From: JALZAH01 sp051000755
GTDB taxonomy: Bacteria; Actinomycetota; Acidimicrobiia; Acidimicrobiales; Palsa-688
Assembly: GCA_051000755.1 (NCBI GenBank)
Contig: JBPCNZ010000159.1
Span: 1-48,515 of the forward strand
Direction: 5' to 3'
Length of the DNA stretch: 48,515 bases
The stretch's first letter is position 1. Each line of letters starts with the position of its first letter. Shown here in pieces: positions 24,962 to 33,536 of this stretch. The notes under the pieces are model-generated. The model was not told the origin of the DNA and made no database searches. It saw nothing but the letters and a program-made list of their open reading frames with translations. Position numbers and translations under genes: made by a program.

Positions 24962-26329
24962 TTGAGTGGCCTGCGGGCGGTGACGACGAGGACATTCTCC
25001 TCCTTAAGGATCCGCAACTTCCGGGTGTTCTTTGCCGGCCAGAGCCTGTCGATGGTCGGCACCTGGATGCAGATGACGGCCCAGTCGTGGTTGGTGCTCA
25101 GCCTCACCAACTCGGGTTTCCAGCTTGGGCTGGTCATCGCCCTGCAGACCCTGCCCATCCTCATCCTCGGCCCCATCGGTGGGACCATCGCCGACCGTTT
25201 CGGCAAGTACCGCATCCTGTTTGGAACCCAGGGCCTGGCCGGCGCCCAGGCCCTGCTGCTCGGCGGCCTCGAGTTGAGCGGCCACCTCCAGCTGTGGGAG
25301 CTGTACATCCTGGCCGTCACGCTGGGGCTCATCAACATGGTCGACAACCCGACCCGCCAAACCTTCATCGTCGAGATGGTCGGGCGCGAGGAGCTGTCCA
25401 ACGCCGTCACCCTCAACTCGGTGATGGTCAACGTGGCCCGCGCCATCGGTCCGGGCGTCGCCGGGGTGCTCATCGCCGTCGTGGGCAGCGGCTGGTGCTT
25501 CCTCATCAACGGGGTCTCGTTCGTGTTCGTCCTCGCCGGCCTGGCGTTGATCGACCAGGAGCAGCTCACGCCCGCCCCCCGCGCCGTCACGATGAAGGGT
25601 CAGCTCCTGGAGGGCTTCCGGTACGTGGCCCACGAGCCGTTGCTGCGCGACACGCTGATCATGATGGGCCTGGTCGGCATGCTGGCCTACGAGTTCCAGG
25701 TCACCCTGCCGCTCATGGCCAAGCACACCTTCGGCGGCGGCTCCGCACTCTACGGTCTCCTCAACTCATCTCAGGGGGCGGGGGCGATCGTCGGTGGTCT
25801 CATCGCCGCGGGGCGGCCCGGCCGGGGCCCCCGGCGCCTGGTCAACACGTCGCTGGCGTTCGGCATCGTCATCCTTCTGGCCGCCCTGGCCCCCAACCCG
25901 GCCACCGAGGTCATCGCCCTGCTGTTCGTGGGGGCGGCGTCGGTCACGTTCCTCTCGCTCGGCAACTCGACGCTCCAGCTGGAGGCGGAGCCATCCATGC
26001 GCGGCCGGGTCATGTCACTGTGGTCCGTCGCCTTCCAGGGCTCCACGCCCATCGGCGGTCCCCTGGTCGGGGTGATCGGGGGGGCCCTCGGCGCCCGCTA
26101 CGGCCTCGGCGTCGGCGGCGTCGCCTGCCTGGCTGCCGCCGCCCTCGGCTACCTGACCCTCGTCAGACGCCGCCGGGGCGTGACCCCCGCCGCGGCCGTG
26201 CCCGTGCTCGGCGATGTGGAGCCGGCTGATCCGCTGGCCGTCGCCGCTACGGTGGTCGATCGTGCTCTTCCTGGTTCGCCACGGCCAGACGGCTCACAAC
26301 GCCTCCCGTCGCCTTCTGGGCCGGCTTGA
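24962..26329 (+). CDS. MFS transporter, EntS/MFS_3 type
   Basis: 455 aa from TTG 24962. It opens with RNFRVFFAGQSLSMVGTWMQ, the hallmark of the transmembrane secretion effector (MFS_3) group, and has about 12 spans including GPIGGTIADRFGKYRILF (the MFS loop 2-3 motif) and a second half starting at LLRDTLIMMGLVGMLAYEFQ. Members export siderophores, peptides or drugs. The last 60 residues are a Pro/Ala-rich tail that overlaps the phosphatase gene by 68 bp. A hexapeptide frame (ATG 24945 to TGA 24965) overlaps the TTG, so expression may be coupled to it. The upstream palindrome suggests induction. Confidence 0.9.
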   Translation: MSGLRAVTTRTFSSLRIRNFRVFFAGQSLSMVGTWMQMTAQSWLVLSLTNSGFQLGLVIALQTLPILILGPIGGTIADRFGKYRILFGTQGLAGAQALLLGGLELSGHLQLWELYILAVTLGLINMVDNPTRQTFIVEMVGREELSNAVTLNSVMVNVARAIGPGVAGVLIAVVGSGWCFLINGVSFVFVLAGLALIDQEQLTPAPRAVTMKGQLLEGFRYVAHEPLLRDTLIMMGLVGMLAYEFQVTLPLMAKHTFGGGSALYGLLNSSQGAGAIVGGLIAAGRPGRGPRRLVNTSLAFGIVILLAALAPNPATEVIALLFVGAASVTFLSLGNSTLQLEAEPSMRGRVMSLWSVAFQGSTPIGGPLVGVIGGALGARYGLGVGGVACLAAAALGYLTLVRRRRGVTPAAAVPVLGDVEPADPLAVAATVVDRALPGSPRPDGSQRLPSPSGPA

Positions 26330-26843
26330 TCTTCCCATCGACGAGCTGGGGGAGCGCCAAGGCGTCGCCCTGGGGACGATCCCCGAGCTTCGCCACGCCC
26401 GCCGGGTGATCGCCAGCCCCCTCGCCCGGACCCGCCAGACCGCCGAACGCCTGGGTCCGCCGGTCACCGTGGACGACCGGTGGGTGGAGATGGACTACGG
26501 CATCTACGACGGTATGCCCCTCGGCGACGTCCCCTCGGAGATCTGGGACCGGTGGTTGAGCGACCCGGCGTGGTGCCCCGAAGGAGGGGAGAGCCACCGC
26601 GACCTGGATCGGCGGGTGCGTTCGGCCTGCGAGGACCTGTGGGCCGACGCCACCGAAGCCGACGTGGTCGTCGTCAGCCACGTCTCCCCGATCAAGGCGG
26701 CCGTGGCCTGGGCCCTCGGTGTCGGTGTGGAAGCCTCGTGGCGCATGCACCTGGACACGGCGTCGATCTGCCGTGTCGGCCGGGGGCGAACGGGGCCCTC
26801 CCTGATCAGCTTCAACGAGACGGACCACCGGCCCTCGCGCTGA
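26262..26843 (+). CDS. Histidine phosphatase superfamily (PhoE/GpmB-like)
   Basis: 193 aa from GTG 26262, which gives the normal N-terminus VLFLVRHGQTAHN with the phospho-accepting His in RHG. The remaining catalytic residues are Arg in ASPLARTRQTAERL, Glu in WVEMDYGIYDG, and His in VVVSHVSPIK. Such enzymes dephosphorylate sugar phosphates, phosphoglycerate-like compounds or cobalamin precursors; the substrate is unknown. The 68-bp overlap with the exporter on the same strand is unusually long, so either the exporter tail is dispensable or the start lies slightly later. Confidence 0.9.
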   Translation: MLFLVRHGQTAHNASRRLLGRLDLPIDELGERQGVALGTIPELRHARRVIASPLARTRQTAERLGPPVTVDDRWVEMDYGIYDGMPLGDVPSEIWDRWLSDPAWCPEGGESHRDLDRRVRSACEDLWADATEADVVVVSHVSPIKAAVAWALGVGVEASWRMHLDTASICRVGRGRTGPSLISFNETDHRPSR

Positions 26844-26881
26844 TCCCATCTCTTACGGTGATTGCTCCTACGGTGTTCGCC

Positions 26882-27796
26882 ATGGAGCTCTCCCTTCCCC
26901 CCATAGGCATCTGGACCGGCGCCCTGGACACCGTGGCCCTGTCCCAGTCCCAGGAGCTGGCGTGCGAGCTCGAGGAGCTCGGCTATGGCGCCATCTGGTT
27001 GCCGGAGGTGGCCGGGCGAGACGTCATGGTCCACATGGGGATGCTCCTGGCGGCCACCGAGCGGATGGTCCTGGCCACCGGCATAGCCAACATCTGGGCC
27101 CGGGACGCGGTGACCATGACCGGCGGTGTCAAGGGTCTGACCGAGGCATTCCCCGAGCGGGTCCTGCTCGGACTCGGCGTCAGCCACCAAACTCTGGTCG
27201 AGGGCCTCCGGGGCCACAGCTACGCCAAGCCGCTCGCCGCCATGCGCATCTACCTCGACGCTATGGACGAGTCGCCCTACATCGCCCAGCGACCCACGAC
27301 CCCCGTCCGGCGCGTCCTGGCCGCCCTGGGACCGAAGATGCTTGCCCTGGCGGCCGAGAAGACCGATGGGGCGCACAACTACCTGGTGCCCCCCGAGCAC
27401 ACCGCCACGGCCCGCCAGATCCTCGGTGCCGGGCCCCTGCTCTGCCCCGAGCAGGCCGTCGTCATCGAGACCGATCCGGCCCGGGCCCGGGAGATCGGTC
27501 GCTCCCACACCAAGATCTACGTCGGCCTGCCCAACTACCAGAACAACCTGCGCCGGCTGGGCTTCGGCGACGACGACTTCGCCGACGGCGGCAGCGACCG
27601 GCTGATCGACACCACCGTGGCATGGGGCGACCTCGAGACCATCAGTGCCCGGGTCCAGGCCCACTTCGACGCCGGAGCGGACCATGTGAGCATCCAGGCC
27701 ATCGACGAGAACCCACGGGGGGTGCCGGCCGACGCGTGGCGGGAGTTGGCGCCGGCGTTGACCGAGGTCGCCGACGCTGTCGCCGGCGGCCGCTGA
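26882..27796 (+). CDS. LLM-class F420-dependent oxidoreductase
   Basis: 304 aa from ATG 26882. It opens with LPPIGIWTGALDTVALSQS and has GYGAIWLPEVAGRDVMVHMG, LATGIANIWARDAVTMTGG and FPERVLLGLGVSH, all typical of TIGR03620-type luciferase-like proteins that use coenzyme F420. The C-terminal segment (DAGADHVSIQAI...) closes the TIM barrel. The reaction is a hydride transfer on an unknown substrate. It is 78 bp upstream of a ferredoxin gene; whether they share electrons is unclear. Confidence 0.92.
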   Translation: MELSLPPIGIWTGALDTVALSQSQELACELEELGYGAIWLPEVAGRDVMVHMGMLLAATERMVLATGIANIWARDAVTMTGGVKGLTEAFPERVLLGLGVSHQTLVEGLRGHSYAKPLAAMRIYLDAMDESPYIAQRPTTPVRRVLAALGPKMLALAAEKTDGAHNYLVPPEHTATARQILGAGPLLCPEQAVVIETDPARAREIGRSHTKIYVGLPNYQNNLRRLGFGDDDFADGGSDRLIDTTVAWGDLETISARVQAHFDAGADHVSIQAIDENPRGVPADAWRELAPALTEVADAVAGGR

Positions 27797-27874
27797 GGGA
27801 CCGGGCGGCCAGTCGGGGTACGATCGTCGGCGGCGGTGCCACCGGGGCCCGCCACGATCCCGGGAGGCAACCCG

Positions 27875-28069
27875 ATGCGTGTCATCGTCGACTACGACCT
27901 GTGCGAGAGCAACGGACTGTGCATGATGGAAGCCCCCCAGGTCTTCGAGCTGCGCGACGACGACAACCTCTACCTCCTCGACGAGCACCCAGGGGACGAG
28001 CTGCGGTCCAAGGTCCAGGCGGCGGTGGCCGTCTGCCCCAAGGCCGCCATCAGCATCGAAGAGGACTGA
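27875..28069 (+). CDS. [3Fe-4S]-type ferredoxin
   Basis: 64 aa. ATG 27875 is preceded by GGGAGG at 27861-27866. The Cys arrangement is C9-x5-C15...C-P (YDLCESNGLCMMEAPQVF, then AVCPKAAI): the position that carries a fourth Cys in 4Fe-4S proteins is not Cys, as in the single-cluster ferredoxins that serve cytochrome P450s. Pro after the last Cys is typical. No P450 gene is in the window, so the partner is elsewhere. Confidence 0.92.
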   Translation: MRVIVDYDLCESNGLCMMEAPQVFELRDDDNLYLLDEHPGDELRSKVQAAVAVCPKAAISIEED

Positions 28070-28106
28070 CCCACTTCGCTGGGGTTCCGCCCGGCTACAA
28101 AGGGGC

Positions 28107-28140
28107 CCACGCCGGGGCGGCCCTCCCCGAGGCGGCGTGG
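28107..28140. terminator. Hairpin between convergent ferredoxin and alaS
   Basis: CCACGCC (28107-28113) pairs with GGCGTGG (28134-28140), and inner GGGG (28114-28117) can pair with CCCC (28125-28128). There is no T-run on either side, so it is a GC-rich hairpin that may end both convergent transcripts, not a classical intrinsic terminator. Confidence 0.4.
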
Positions 28141-28151
28141 TGGTGCTCACG

Positions 28152-28195
28152 GGCAAGGACCCCGGCCCCGGCCACCGGCGGCAAGGACCCCGGCC
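28152..28195. repeat. 16-bp direct repeat at the alaS 3' end
   Basis: GGCAAGGACCCCGGCC occurs at 28152-28167 and 28180-28195, 28 bp apart, immediately beyond the alaS stop codon. It looks like a small slippage-type duplication; no function is proposed. Confidence 0.7.
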
Positions 28196-30787
28196 TCAGC
28201 CGGCGGCGACAGCCTCGGCGACCACGACCGCCAGCCGGGACGCATCCGGCAACGTCGCTCCCCCACCTTGGGCCATGGCCGGCGCCCCGCCCCCGGACCC
28301 GCCGTAGGGGCCAAGGACGGACTTGAGGATCTGACGGGCGTCCAGGCTCTTCTCGTAGCGCTTGGGGACGGCCACGACCATGGTGGCGGGGTTGGCTCCG
28401 GTCCACACCACGGCCACCCGGTCGGTCGTCTTGGCCGCCGAGGCCGCCGCCGGCCGCAGGCCCTTGGCGTCGACGGGCAGAGGCCCATAGGCGATGTCGA
28501 AGGCGCCGGCGGTGGCCTCTATGAGAGCGTCGGGAGCCAGTGCCGCAGGGTCGGGCCGGGCCGTCGCCGACCGTGCTGCCTTGGTGACGAGGCGCTCGAC
28601 GGCGGCGACGACGTCACGGGGCGACGAGTGGACGGTGGTGCTGACCGCGCCGAGGGTTCGGGCCTGATCGAGGGAGTAGTCCACCGCCGCCCGGCGGGTG
28701 TACGCGGTGATGCGCCGGATCCCCGACGCCACACTTTCCTGGGACACGATCCGGAACAGGCCGAGCGTCGACGTGTGCTCCACGTGGGTGCCGCCGCACA
28801 GCTCCGTGGACACGTCGCCGAAGCTGATGACCCGGACCTCGTCGGGGTAGGTCTCGCCCTCGAGCGACGTGGCGCCCGAGGCGATGGCGGCGGCGGGGGT
28901 CATGGTCTTCACCCGGCGGTCCAGGTCGGTGAGGACCCAGTCGTTGACCAGCCGCTCGATCTCCTCCAGCTCGTCGGGTGACACCGGCTTGGGATGGGTG
29001 AAGTCGAACCGCAACCGGACCGGGTCGACCAGGGAGCCGGCCTGGTGGACATGGGCGCCCAGCACCCGGCGGAGGGCGGCGTTGACCAGATGGGTGGCGG
29101 AGTGGTTGGCGGCGGCGGCGATCCGGCCGTCGGCCTCGACCAGCAGGTGGACCCGCTGGCCGACGGCGATCGTGCCCTCCTCGACGCGCAGCCTGTGGAG
29201 GAACAGGCCGCTGTGATGGACGACCGTGCCGGTGATCGACCCCCACCCGTCGGGCCCGTCTACCCGGCCGTGATCGCCGACCTGGCCGCCGCTCTCGCCG
29301 TACAGGGGGGTCCGGTCGACGATCAGGTCCGCCTCGTCGCCGACGCCGAGCGGCTCGGAGGCCCCGAGCAGGGCCAGGACCTGGGCGTCGTCGGAGAGGG
29401 TGTCGTAACCGAGGAAGGTGGTGGCCGGCAGGGCCAGCACCGATGCCGGCAGGGGATCATGGAGGCCGGTGCGGCGGTCGGTTCGCAGCCCGCCCCTGCT
29501 GTCGTCCTGGTGGCGCTTTCGTTCCTCGTCGAGGTCGCCGAGGTCGACGACGGCGCCGCGCTCGGCGGCCAGCCCGGCAGCGATCTCGACCGGCAGGCCG
29601 AAGGTGGACCACAGCCGGAAGGCGTCGGACCCGTCGAAGCGGTCCTGCTTGGTCAGCAGGTCGTCGAGCTGGCCCAGGCCCCGCTGCAGGGCGCCCTCGA
29701 ACTCGGCCATCTCTGCCCCGATGGCGTCGTCGACGGCCTCCAGCTCCGAGGCGAAACGGGGATAGTGGCCGCCGAGGAGCCCTACCACGGCGTCGACCAC
29801 GGGCCGGTACTCGAAGCGGGCCTGGCCCCGGGTCAGGGCCAGGGTGGCGGAGCGGCGCAGGAGCCGGCGGGGGATGTAGCCGGCCCCCTCGTTGCTGGGC
29901 CGGACGCCCTCGGACATGATCGCCACCGCCGCCCGCAGGTGGTCGGCGATGATCCGGTGATGCTTGGCGGTGGGACCGGTCTCGCCCAGCACGTCCTTGA
30001 CGACGGCCACCACGGGGGCGAGGAGGTCCGTCTCGTAGAGGTTGTCGAAGCCGTTGAGCGCCAGGGTGACTCGCTCGAGGCCCGAGCCGGTGTCGACGCT
30101 CTTGAACGGCAGGGGGTTGAGGCGCCCGTCGAGGCCCTTGTCGTAGACCATGAACACGCCGGCGTTCCAGATCTCGATGTAGCGGTGGGTGTCGAACGGC
30201 CCCCCGGGGCGGTACGCCTCCCCGTAGGCGTCGCCCGTGTCGAGGAACATCTCGGTGCACGGCCCGCACGGCCCGCTGTCGCCGGCCGGGCCCCAGAAGT
30301 TGTCGGCCGTGGGTTGGCGGACGATGTGGTCGGCCGGCATGCCCACCCGGGCCCAGGCCCGCTCGGACTCCTCGTCGGGCTCGACCCCGAGGGCCTTGTC
30401 GCCTTCGTGCACCGTGACGTAGAGCTGCGACGGCTCGAAGCCGAATCCCCCGATCATCAGCTCGTAGGCCAGTTCGATGGCCTTGTCCTTGAAGTACTCG
30501 CCGATCGACCAGCTGCCCATCATCTCGAAGAACGTCAGATGGTGACGGTCGCCGATGTCGTCGATGTCGATGGTGCGGATGCAGGGCTGGATGTTGGTCA
30601 GGTTCGGCGTCGGCGGCTGGCGGACCCCGGTGAAGTAGCCCTTGAGGGGCGCCATGCCGGCGTTGACGAACAGGAGGGTGGGGTCGTCGCGGGCCAGGAC
30701 CGACGCGCCCTGGATGACCGTGTGGTGGCGGGCGCGAAAAAACTCCAGGAACGTCTCACGCACGAACTCGCTGCTGATCTCGGCCAC
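28196..30787 (-). CDS. alaS: Alanine--tRNA ligase
   Basis: 863 aa from GTG 30787. It charges tRNA-Ala. The class II catalytic core includes LTFFEMMGSWSIGEYFK and PGGPFDTHRYIEIWNAG, the editing domain has the zinc motif HSATH near residue 560 and CGGTHVEHTSTLG near 660, and a short DHHA1 C-terminal region follows with GGSGGGAPAMAQGGG. The core motif is TIDIDDIGDRHHLTFFEMMGSWSIG, where most bacterial AlaRS have a different N-terminal block and (L)GNFSFGDYFK, so this looks like the less common clade. A second, canonical alaS may exist elsewhere in the genome. Confidence 0.95.
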   Translation of the reverse strand: MAEISSEFVRETFLEFFRARHHTVIQGASVLARDDPTLLFVNAGMAPLKGYFTGVRQPPTPNLTNIQPCIRTIDIDDIGDRHHLTFFEMMGSWSIGEYFKDKAIELAYELMIGGFGFEPSQLYVTVHEGDKALGVEPDEESERAWARVGMPADHIVRQPTADNFWGPAGDSGPCGPCTEMFLDTGDAYGEAYRPGGPFDTHRYIEIWNAGVFMVYDKGLDGRLNPLPFKSVDTGSGLERVTLALNGFDNLYETDLLAPVVAVVKDVLGETGPTAKHHRIIADHLRAAVAIMSEGVRPSNEGAGYIPRRLLRRSATLALTRGQARFEYRPVVDAVVGLLGGHYPRFASELEAVDDAIGAEMAEFEGALQRGLGQLDDLLTKQDRFDGSDAFRLWSTFGLPVEIAAGLAAERGAVVDLGDLDEERKRHQDDSRGGLRTDRRTGLHDPLPASVLALPATTFLGYDTLSDDAQVLALLGASEPLGVGDEADLIVDRTPLYGESGGQVGDHGRVDGPDGWGSITGTVVHHSGLFLHRLRVEEGTIAVGQRVHLLVEADGRIAAAANHSATHLVNAALRRVLGAHVHQAGSLVDPVRLRFDFTHPKPVSPDELEEIERLVNDWVLTDLDRRVKTMTPAAAIASGATSLEGETYPDEVRVISFGDVSTELCGGTHVEHTSTLGLFRIVSQESVASGIRRITAYTRRAAVDYSLDQARTLGAVSTTVHSSPRDVVAAVERLVTKAARSATARPDPAALAPDALIEATAGAFDIAYGPLPVDAKGLRPAAASAAKTTDRVAVVWTGANPATMVVAVPKRYEKSLDARQILKSVLGPYGGSGGGAPAMAQGGGATLPDASRLAVVVAEAVAAG

Positions 30788-30862
30788 GGTCCTCCACCTC
30801 GGCTACCTGCACCGTCGAGTGTACAAGTGGTCTGCGGTGCAGGTGCTGGCTAGGGTGGCTGG

Positions 30863-31837
30863 GTGCTCACGACGGCGATGGCACGCCATGCGGCCGATGA
30901 ACTCCGCGACCTGCGGCACCTGGCCGAGGTCCGCAGGCACACGCCGGCCGGTGAGCGTTCCCGGCAGCTCATGGACATGGTGCCGGCCCGGGTCTTCATG
31001 CACCTGGTCTACAACATCCTCCTGCACCGGGACCCTGATCGGGCGGGACTGGAGAACTTCGTCCTCCTTCTCCAGGAGGGCACCATCAGCCGCCTCGACG
31101 TGCTCGAGACGGTGCGGGCCTCCGAGGAGTTCATCCGAGGGGTACCCCTGCGCGAACTGCTCGTGTCGCTCCACTACAGCCGGTGCCAGTTCATACAGTC
31201 GCTCCCCGAGGGCCGCCGCATCCTCGACCTCGGCGGGACCCACCAGTCGAACGTGGAAGGAGCCCTCATCCATCTGGGCTACCCGTACCAGTTTGAGAGC
31301 CTGACCATCAGGGACCTGGACCTCGAGGACCGCCATGACCTCTACCGCCACAGTGGACGCCCGGACCACGTGGACACAGCGATGGGCCCGGTGACCTACT
31401 CCTACGGTTCGATGGCCGACCTTTCCGACTTCGCCGACGGAAGCTTCGACCTCGTCTACAGCGGGCAGAGCATCGAGCACGTCGAGGAACCCGAAGCGGA
31501 CCGGACGCTGGCCGAGGTCGTGCGGATCCTCAGCCCGGGAGGCCACCTGGCCCTCGACACCCCCAACGGGCCGGTCTGCCGCCTGCACACCCCGGGCATG
31601 ATCAACGAAGATCACAAGATCGAGTACTCCCACCGCCAGTTCTCGGCCAAGCTGGCGGCCGCCGGCCTGGAGACCGTCGAGGCCAAAGGACTCAACTACC
31701 TGGGTGGTCCGGCGTCCACCACCCCCTTCGTGCTCAGCGACGTCACCGCCAACAATGGCGTCTTCGGCGCCATCGAGGACTGCTATCTCCTCGCCTACGT
31801 GGCGAGGAGACCCGGGTGCCCGGGTCGGCCCGCCTGA
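30863..31837 (+). CDS. DUF4214 domain plus class I SAM methyltransferase
   Basis: 324 aa from GTG 30863, divergent from alaS across 75 bp. Residues about 40-90 hold a DUF4214-like segment (FMHLVYNILLHRDPDRAGLENFV), a module usually found in secreted or glycan-linked proteins. A methyltransferase follows: RILDLGGTHQSN as an unusual motif I (GG-T in place of GxGxG), FDLVYSGQSIEHV as motif post-II, and ILSPGGHLALDTPNG. It resembles methyltransferases of glycan biosynthesis clusters. The substrate is unknown. Confidence 0.85.
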   Translation: MLTTAMARHAADELRDLRHLAEVRRHTPAGERSRQLMDMVPARVFMHLVYNILLHRDPDRAGLENFVLLLQEGTISRLDVLETVRASEEFIRGVPLRELLVSLHYSRCQFIQSLPEGRRILDLGGTHQSNVEGALIHLGYPYQFESLTIRDLDLEDRHDLYRHSGRPDHVDTAMGPVTYSYGSMADLSDFADGSFDLVYSGQSIEHVEEPEADRTLAEVVRILSPGGHLALDTPNGPVCRLHTPGMINEDHKIEYSHRQFSAKLAAAGLETVEAKGLNYLGGPASTTPFVLSDVTANNGVFGAIEDCYLLAYVARRPGCPGRPA

Positions 31838-32027
31838 GGCCGGCCTGTCGCTCGGCGACGACGAGGCCACCGCCTGGCCCCTTTGGTCCCTTTCTGGCCC
31901 GGTCGGGACAGATTGAGCGCCGGAGGATGTGCGGCGAGGTCAATGGGGTAACCTTCGTCACACCGTGTCGCTTCGGTCTGTCCATCGGCTTGGGTCGGGT
32001 GCGGATCGACCAACTGGGGAGATCGTG

Positions 32028-32708
32028 ATGTTGGGTGTCCAAGGTCCTGTGGACTCGCTCTCGACGAGAGGGTCGACCTCCGAGCAGGTCGCAGGAGCCG
32101 CTGATTCGTCGCCTGTGGGCCGGTGGCTCACGTGGGCCGGCATCGGTATCGTCGTGCTCAGCGCCTTCGGGGGCGTGTTCCCCTACTTCGCCAACGGCCT
32201 CGGCCTGCCCCTGGACGGCGCCGCCGACGGGGCCATGACCACCTGGCGCACCGTGTTGCACCTGGTGCCCGGCGTGGCCGGCATCGCCGTGGGGCTGGGC
32301 ATGGCCGTGTGGGGCCGGCGCCGGGAGGCCGGCGCCCCCTTCGACGCGGCCGGCGGCCGCTTCATCGGGCGGGCCTCTTTGGTCGTGGGGGCCTGGTTCG
32401 CCATCGGGCCCTACCTGTACGGCATCGTCTCTCCGAGCCAGGCCCACGGCACCGGCGGGCACGCCGGGATGATGATGGCCAACGGCATGAGTTGGGCCTC
32501 GGACGCCATGATGCCCGTGTTCGGCAAGATGACCACGGTCCCCACCACGGCCAACTGCGCCTTGACCATGGGCATCTGCCACTGGGCGGTGGGGGGCCTG
32601 ATCGTCTTCGCCGGCCTGGTTGCCCTCGGCGCCGGTACGGGCGTGGGCCCTCTGGCCAGCCTGTTCAAAGCCGGCACCGCCGAGGACCTCTCCGGGCCGG
32701 GAGCCTGA
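32028..32708 (+). CDS. Integral membrane protein, unknown
   Basis: 226 aa from ATG 32028 behind GGGGAG at 32016-32021. After a 40-residue soluble N-terminus come four to five spans: WAGIGIVVLSAFGGVFPYF, VLHLVPGVAGIAVGLGMAVW, LVVGAWFAIGPYLYGIV and AVGGLIVFAGLVALGAG. A Met/Gly-rich stretch (GGHAGMMMANGMSWASDAMMPVFGKM) lies between spans 3 and 4 and would face one side of the membrane. No family recognised. It precedes the RnfD-like gene by 9 bp, so the two are probably co-expressed. Confidence 0.7.
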   Translation: MLGVQGPVDSLSTRGSTSEQVAGAADSSPVGRWLTWAGIGIVVLSAFGGVFPYFANGLGLPLDGAADGAMTTWRTVLHLVPGVAGIAVGLGMAVWGRRREAGAPFDAAGGRFIGRASLVVGAWFAIGPYLYGIVSPSQAHGTGGHAGMMMANGMSWASDAMMPVFGKMTTVPTTANCALTMGICHWAVGGLIVFAGLVALGAGTGVGPLASLFKAGTAEDLSGPGA

Positions 32709-32717
32709 GCACCGCTC

Positions 32718-33536
32718 ATGGCGAGCTTCCAGGGCGTACCGTCCTGGCGTGACCCCCGGTGGGGCCAGATCGGGGCCCTGGCCACGTTCTGCATCCTGGG
32801 CCAGACGGTGCTCCACTTCGAGATAAGCCCCCTGGAGATCCTGCTCAGCCTGATCACCTGCGTCGGCGCCGACATGACCTTGACCCGGATTCGCCGCCAT
32901 CAGGTGATCGTGCCCCTCAGCGCCATCATCACCGGGCTGGGCATGGCCCTGCTGCTGCGCTCCACCTACCCCGCGGTCTTCGTCGTCGCCGGCGCCCTGG
33001 CCATCGGCTCGAAGCACCTCATCGTCATTCGGGGTCGCCACCGATTCAACCCGACCAACTTCGGCCTGGTGGTGGCCCTGGCCTTCACCCAGGGCGGGGT
33101 GGCCATGGTGACCCCGGGGCAGTGGGGGCGCTCCGGCCTCATCCTCTTCGCCATCCTCTGCGCCGGCGTCCTCGTCGTCTTCCGGGCCGAGCGGCTGGGT
33201 CTGGTGGCCACGTTCGTGGCCTTCCAGGTCGTGTGCTACGTGGCCTTCCACGGCGGCACCCTCGATGTGACCGCAGCCCTGTCGGGGGCTGTGCTCACCT
33301 TCGCCTTCTTCATGATCACCGATCCCAAGACGGCGCCGTCGACTCGTGCCGGACAGGTGACCTATGCCGCCTTGGTGGCTCTCCTGGGCCAGGTGTTCGC
33401 CGCAGTCGGGTCCATGGACGGCCCCTTCATCGCCCTGCTGGTGGTCTGCGCCGCCATGCCGGTGGTCGAGCGGTACCGCGTGACCTCCCGCCCTCCGATG
33501 ATGCGCCCCGTGGGCCTGGGCCCTCAGGAGGCGTAG
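32718..33536 (+). CDS. NQR2/RnfD-like membrane protein
   Basis: 272 aa, seven to eight hydrophobic spans. The diagnostic pieces of the NqrB/RnfD family are present: KHLIVIRGRHRFNPTNFGLV and, late in the protein, FFMITDPKTAPSTRAGQV, the region that binds FMN through Thr/Ser in true subunits. Orphan relatives, including UnbU-type proteins of enediyne clusters, occur outside Rnf or Nqr operons, and no other Rnf gene is seen here. Its electron partner is unknown. The stop overlaps the convergent ferritin-like gene by 13 bp. Confidence 0.8.
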   Translation: MASFQGVPSWRDPRWGQIGALATFCILGQTVLHFEISPLEILLSLITCVGADMTLTRIRRHQVIVPLSAIITGLGMALLLRSTYPAVFVVAGALAIGSKHLIVIRGRHRFNPTNFGLVVALAFTQGGVAMVTPGQWGRSGLILFAILCAGVLVVFRAERLGLVATFVAFQVVCYVAFHGGTLDVTAALSGAVLTFAFFMITDPKTAPSTRAGQVTYAALVALLGQVFAAVGSMDGPFIALLVVCAAMPVVERYRVTSRPPMMRPVGLGPQEA

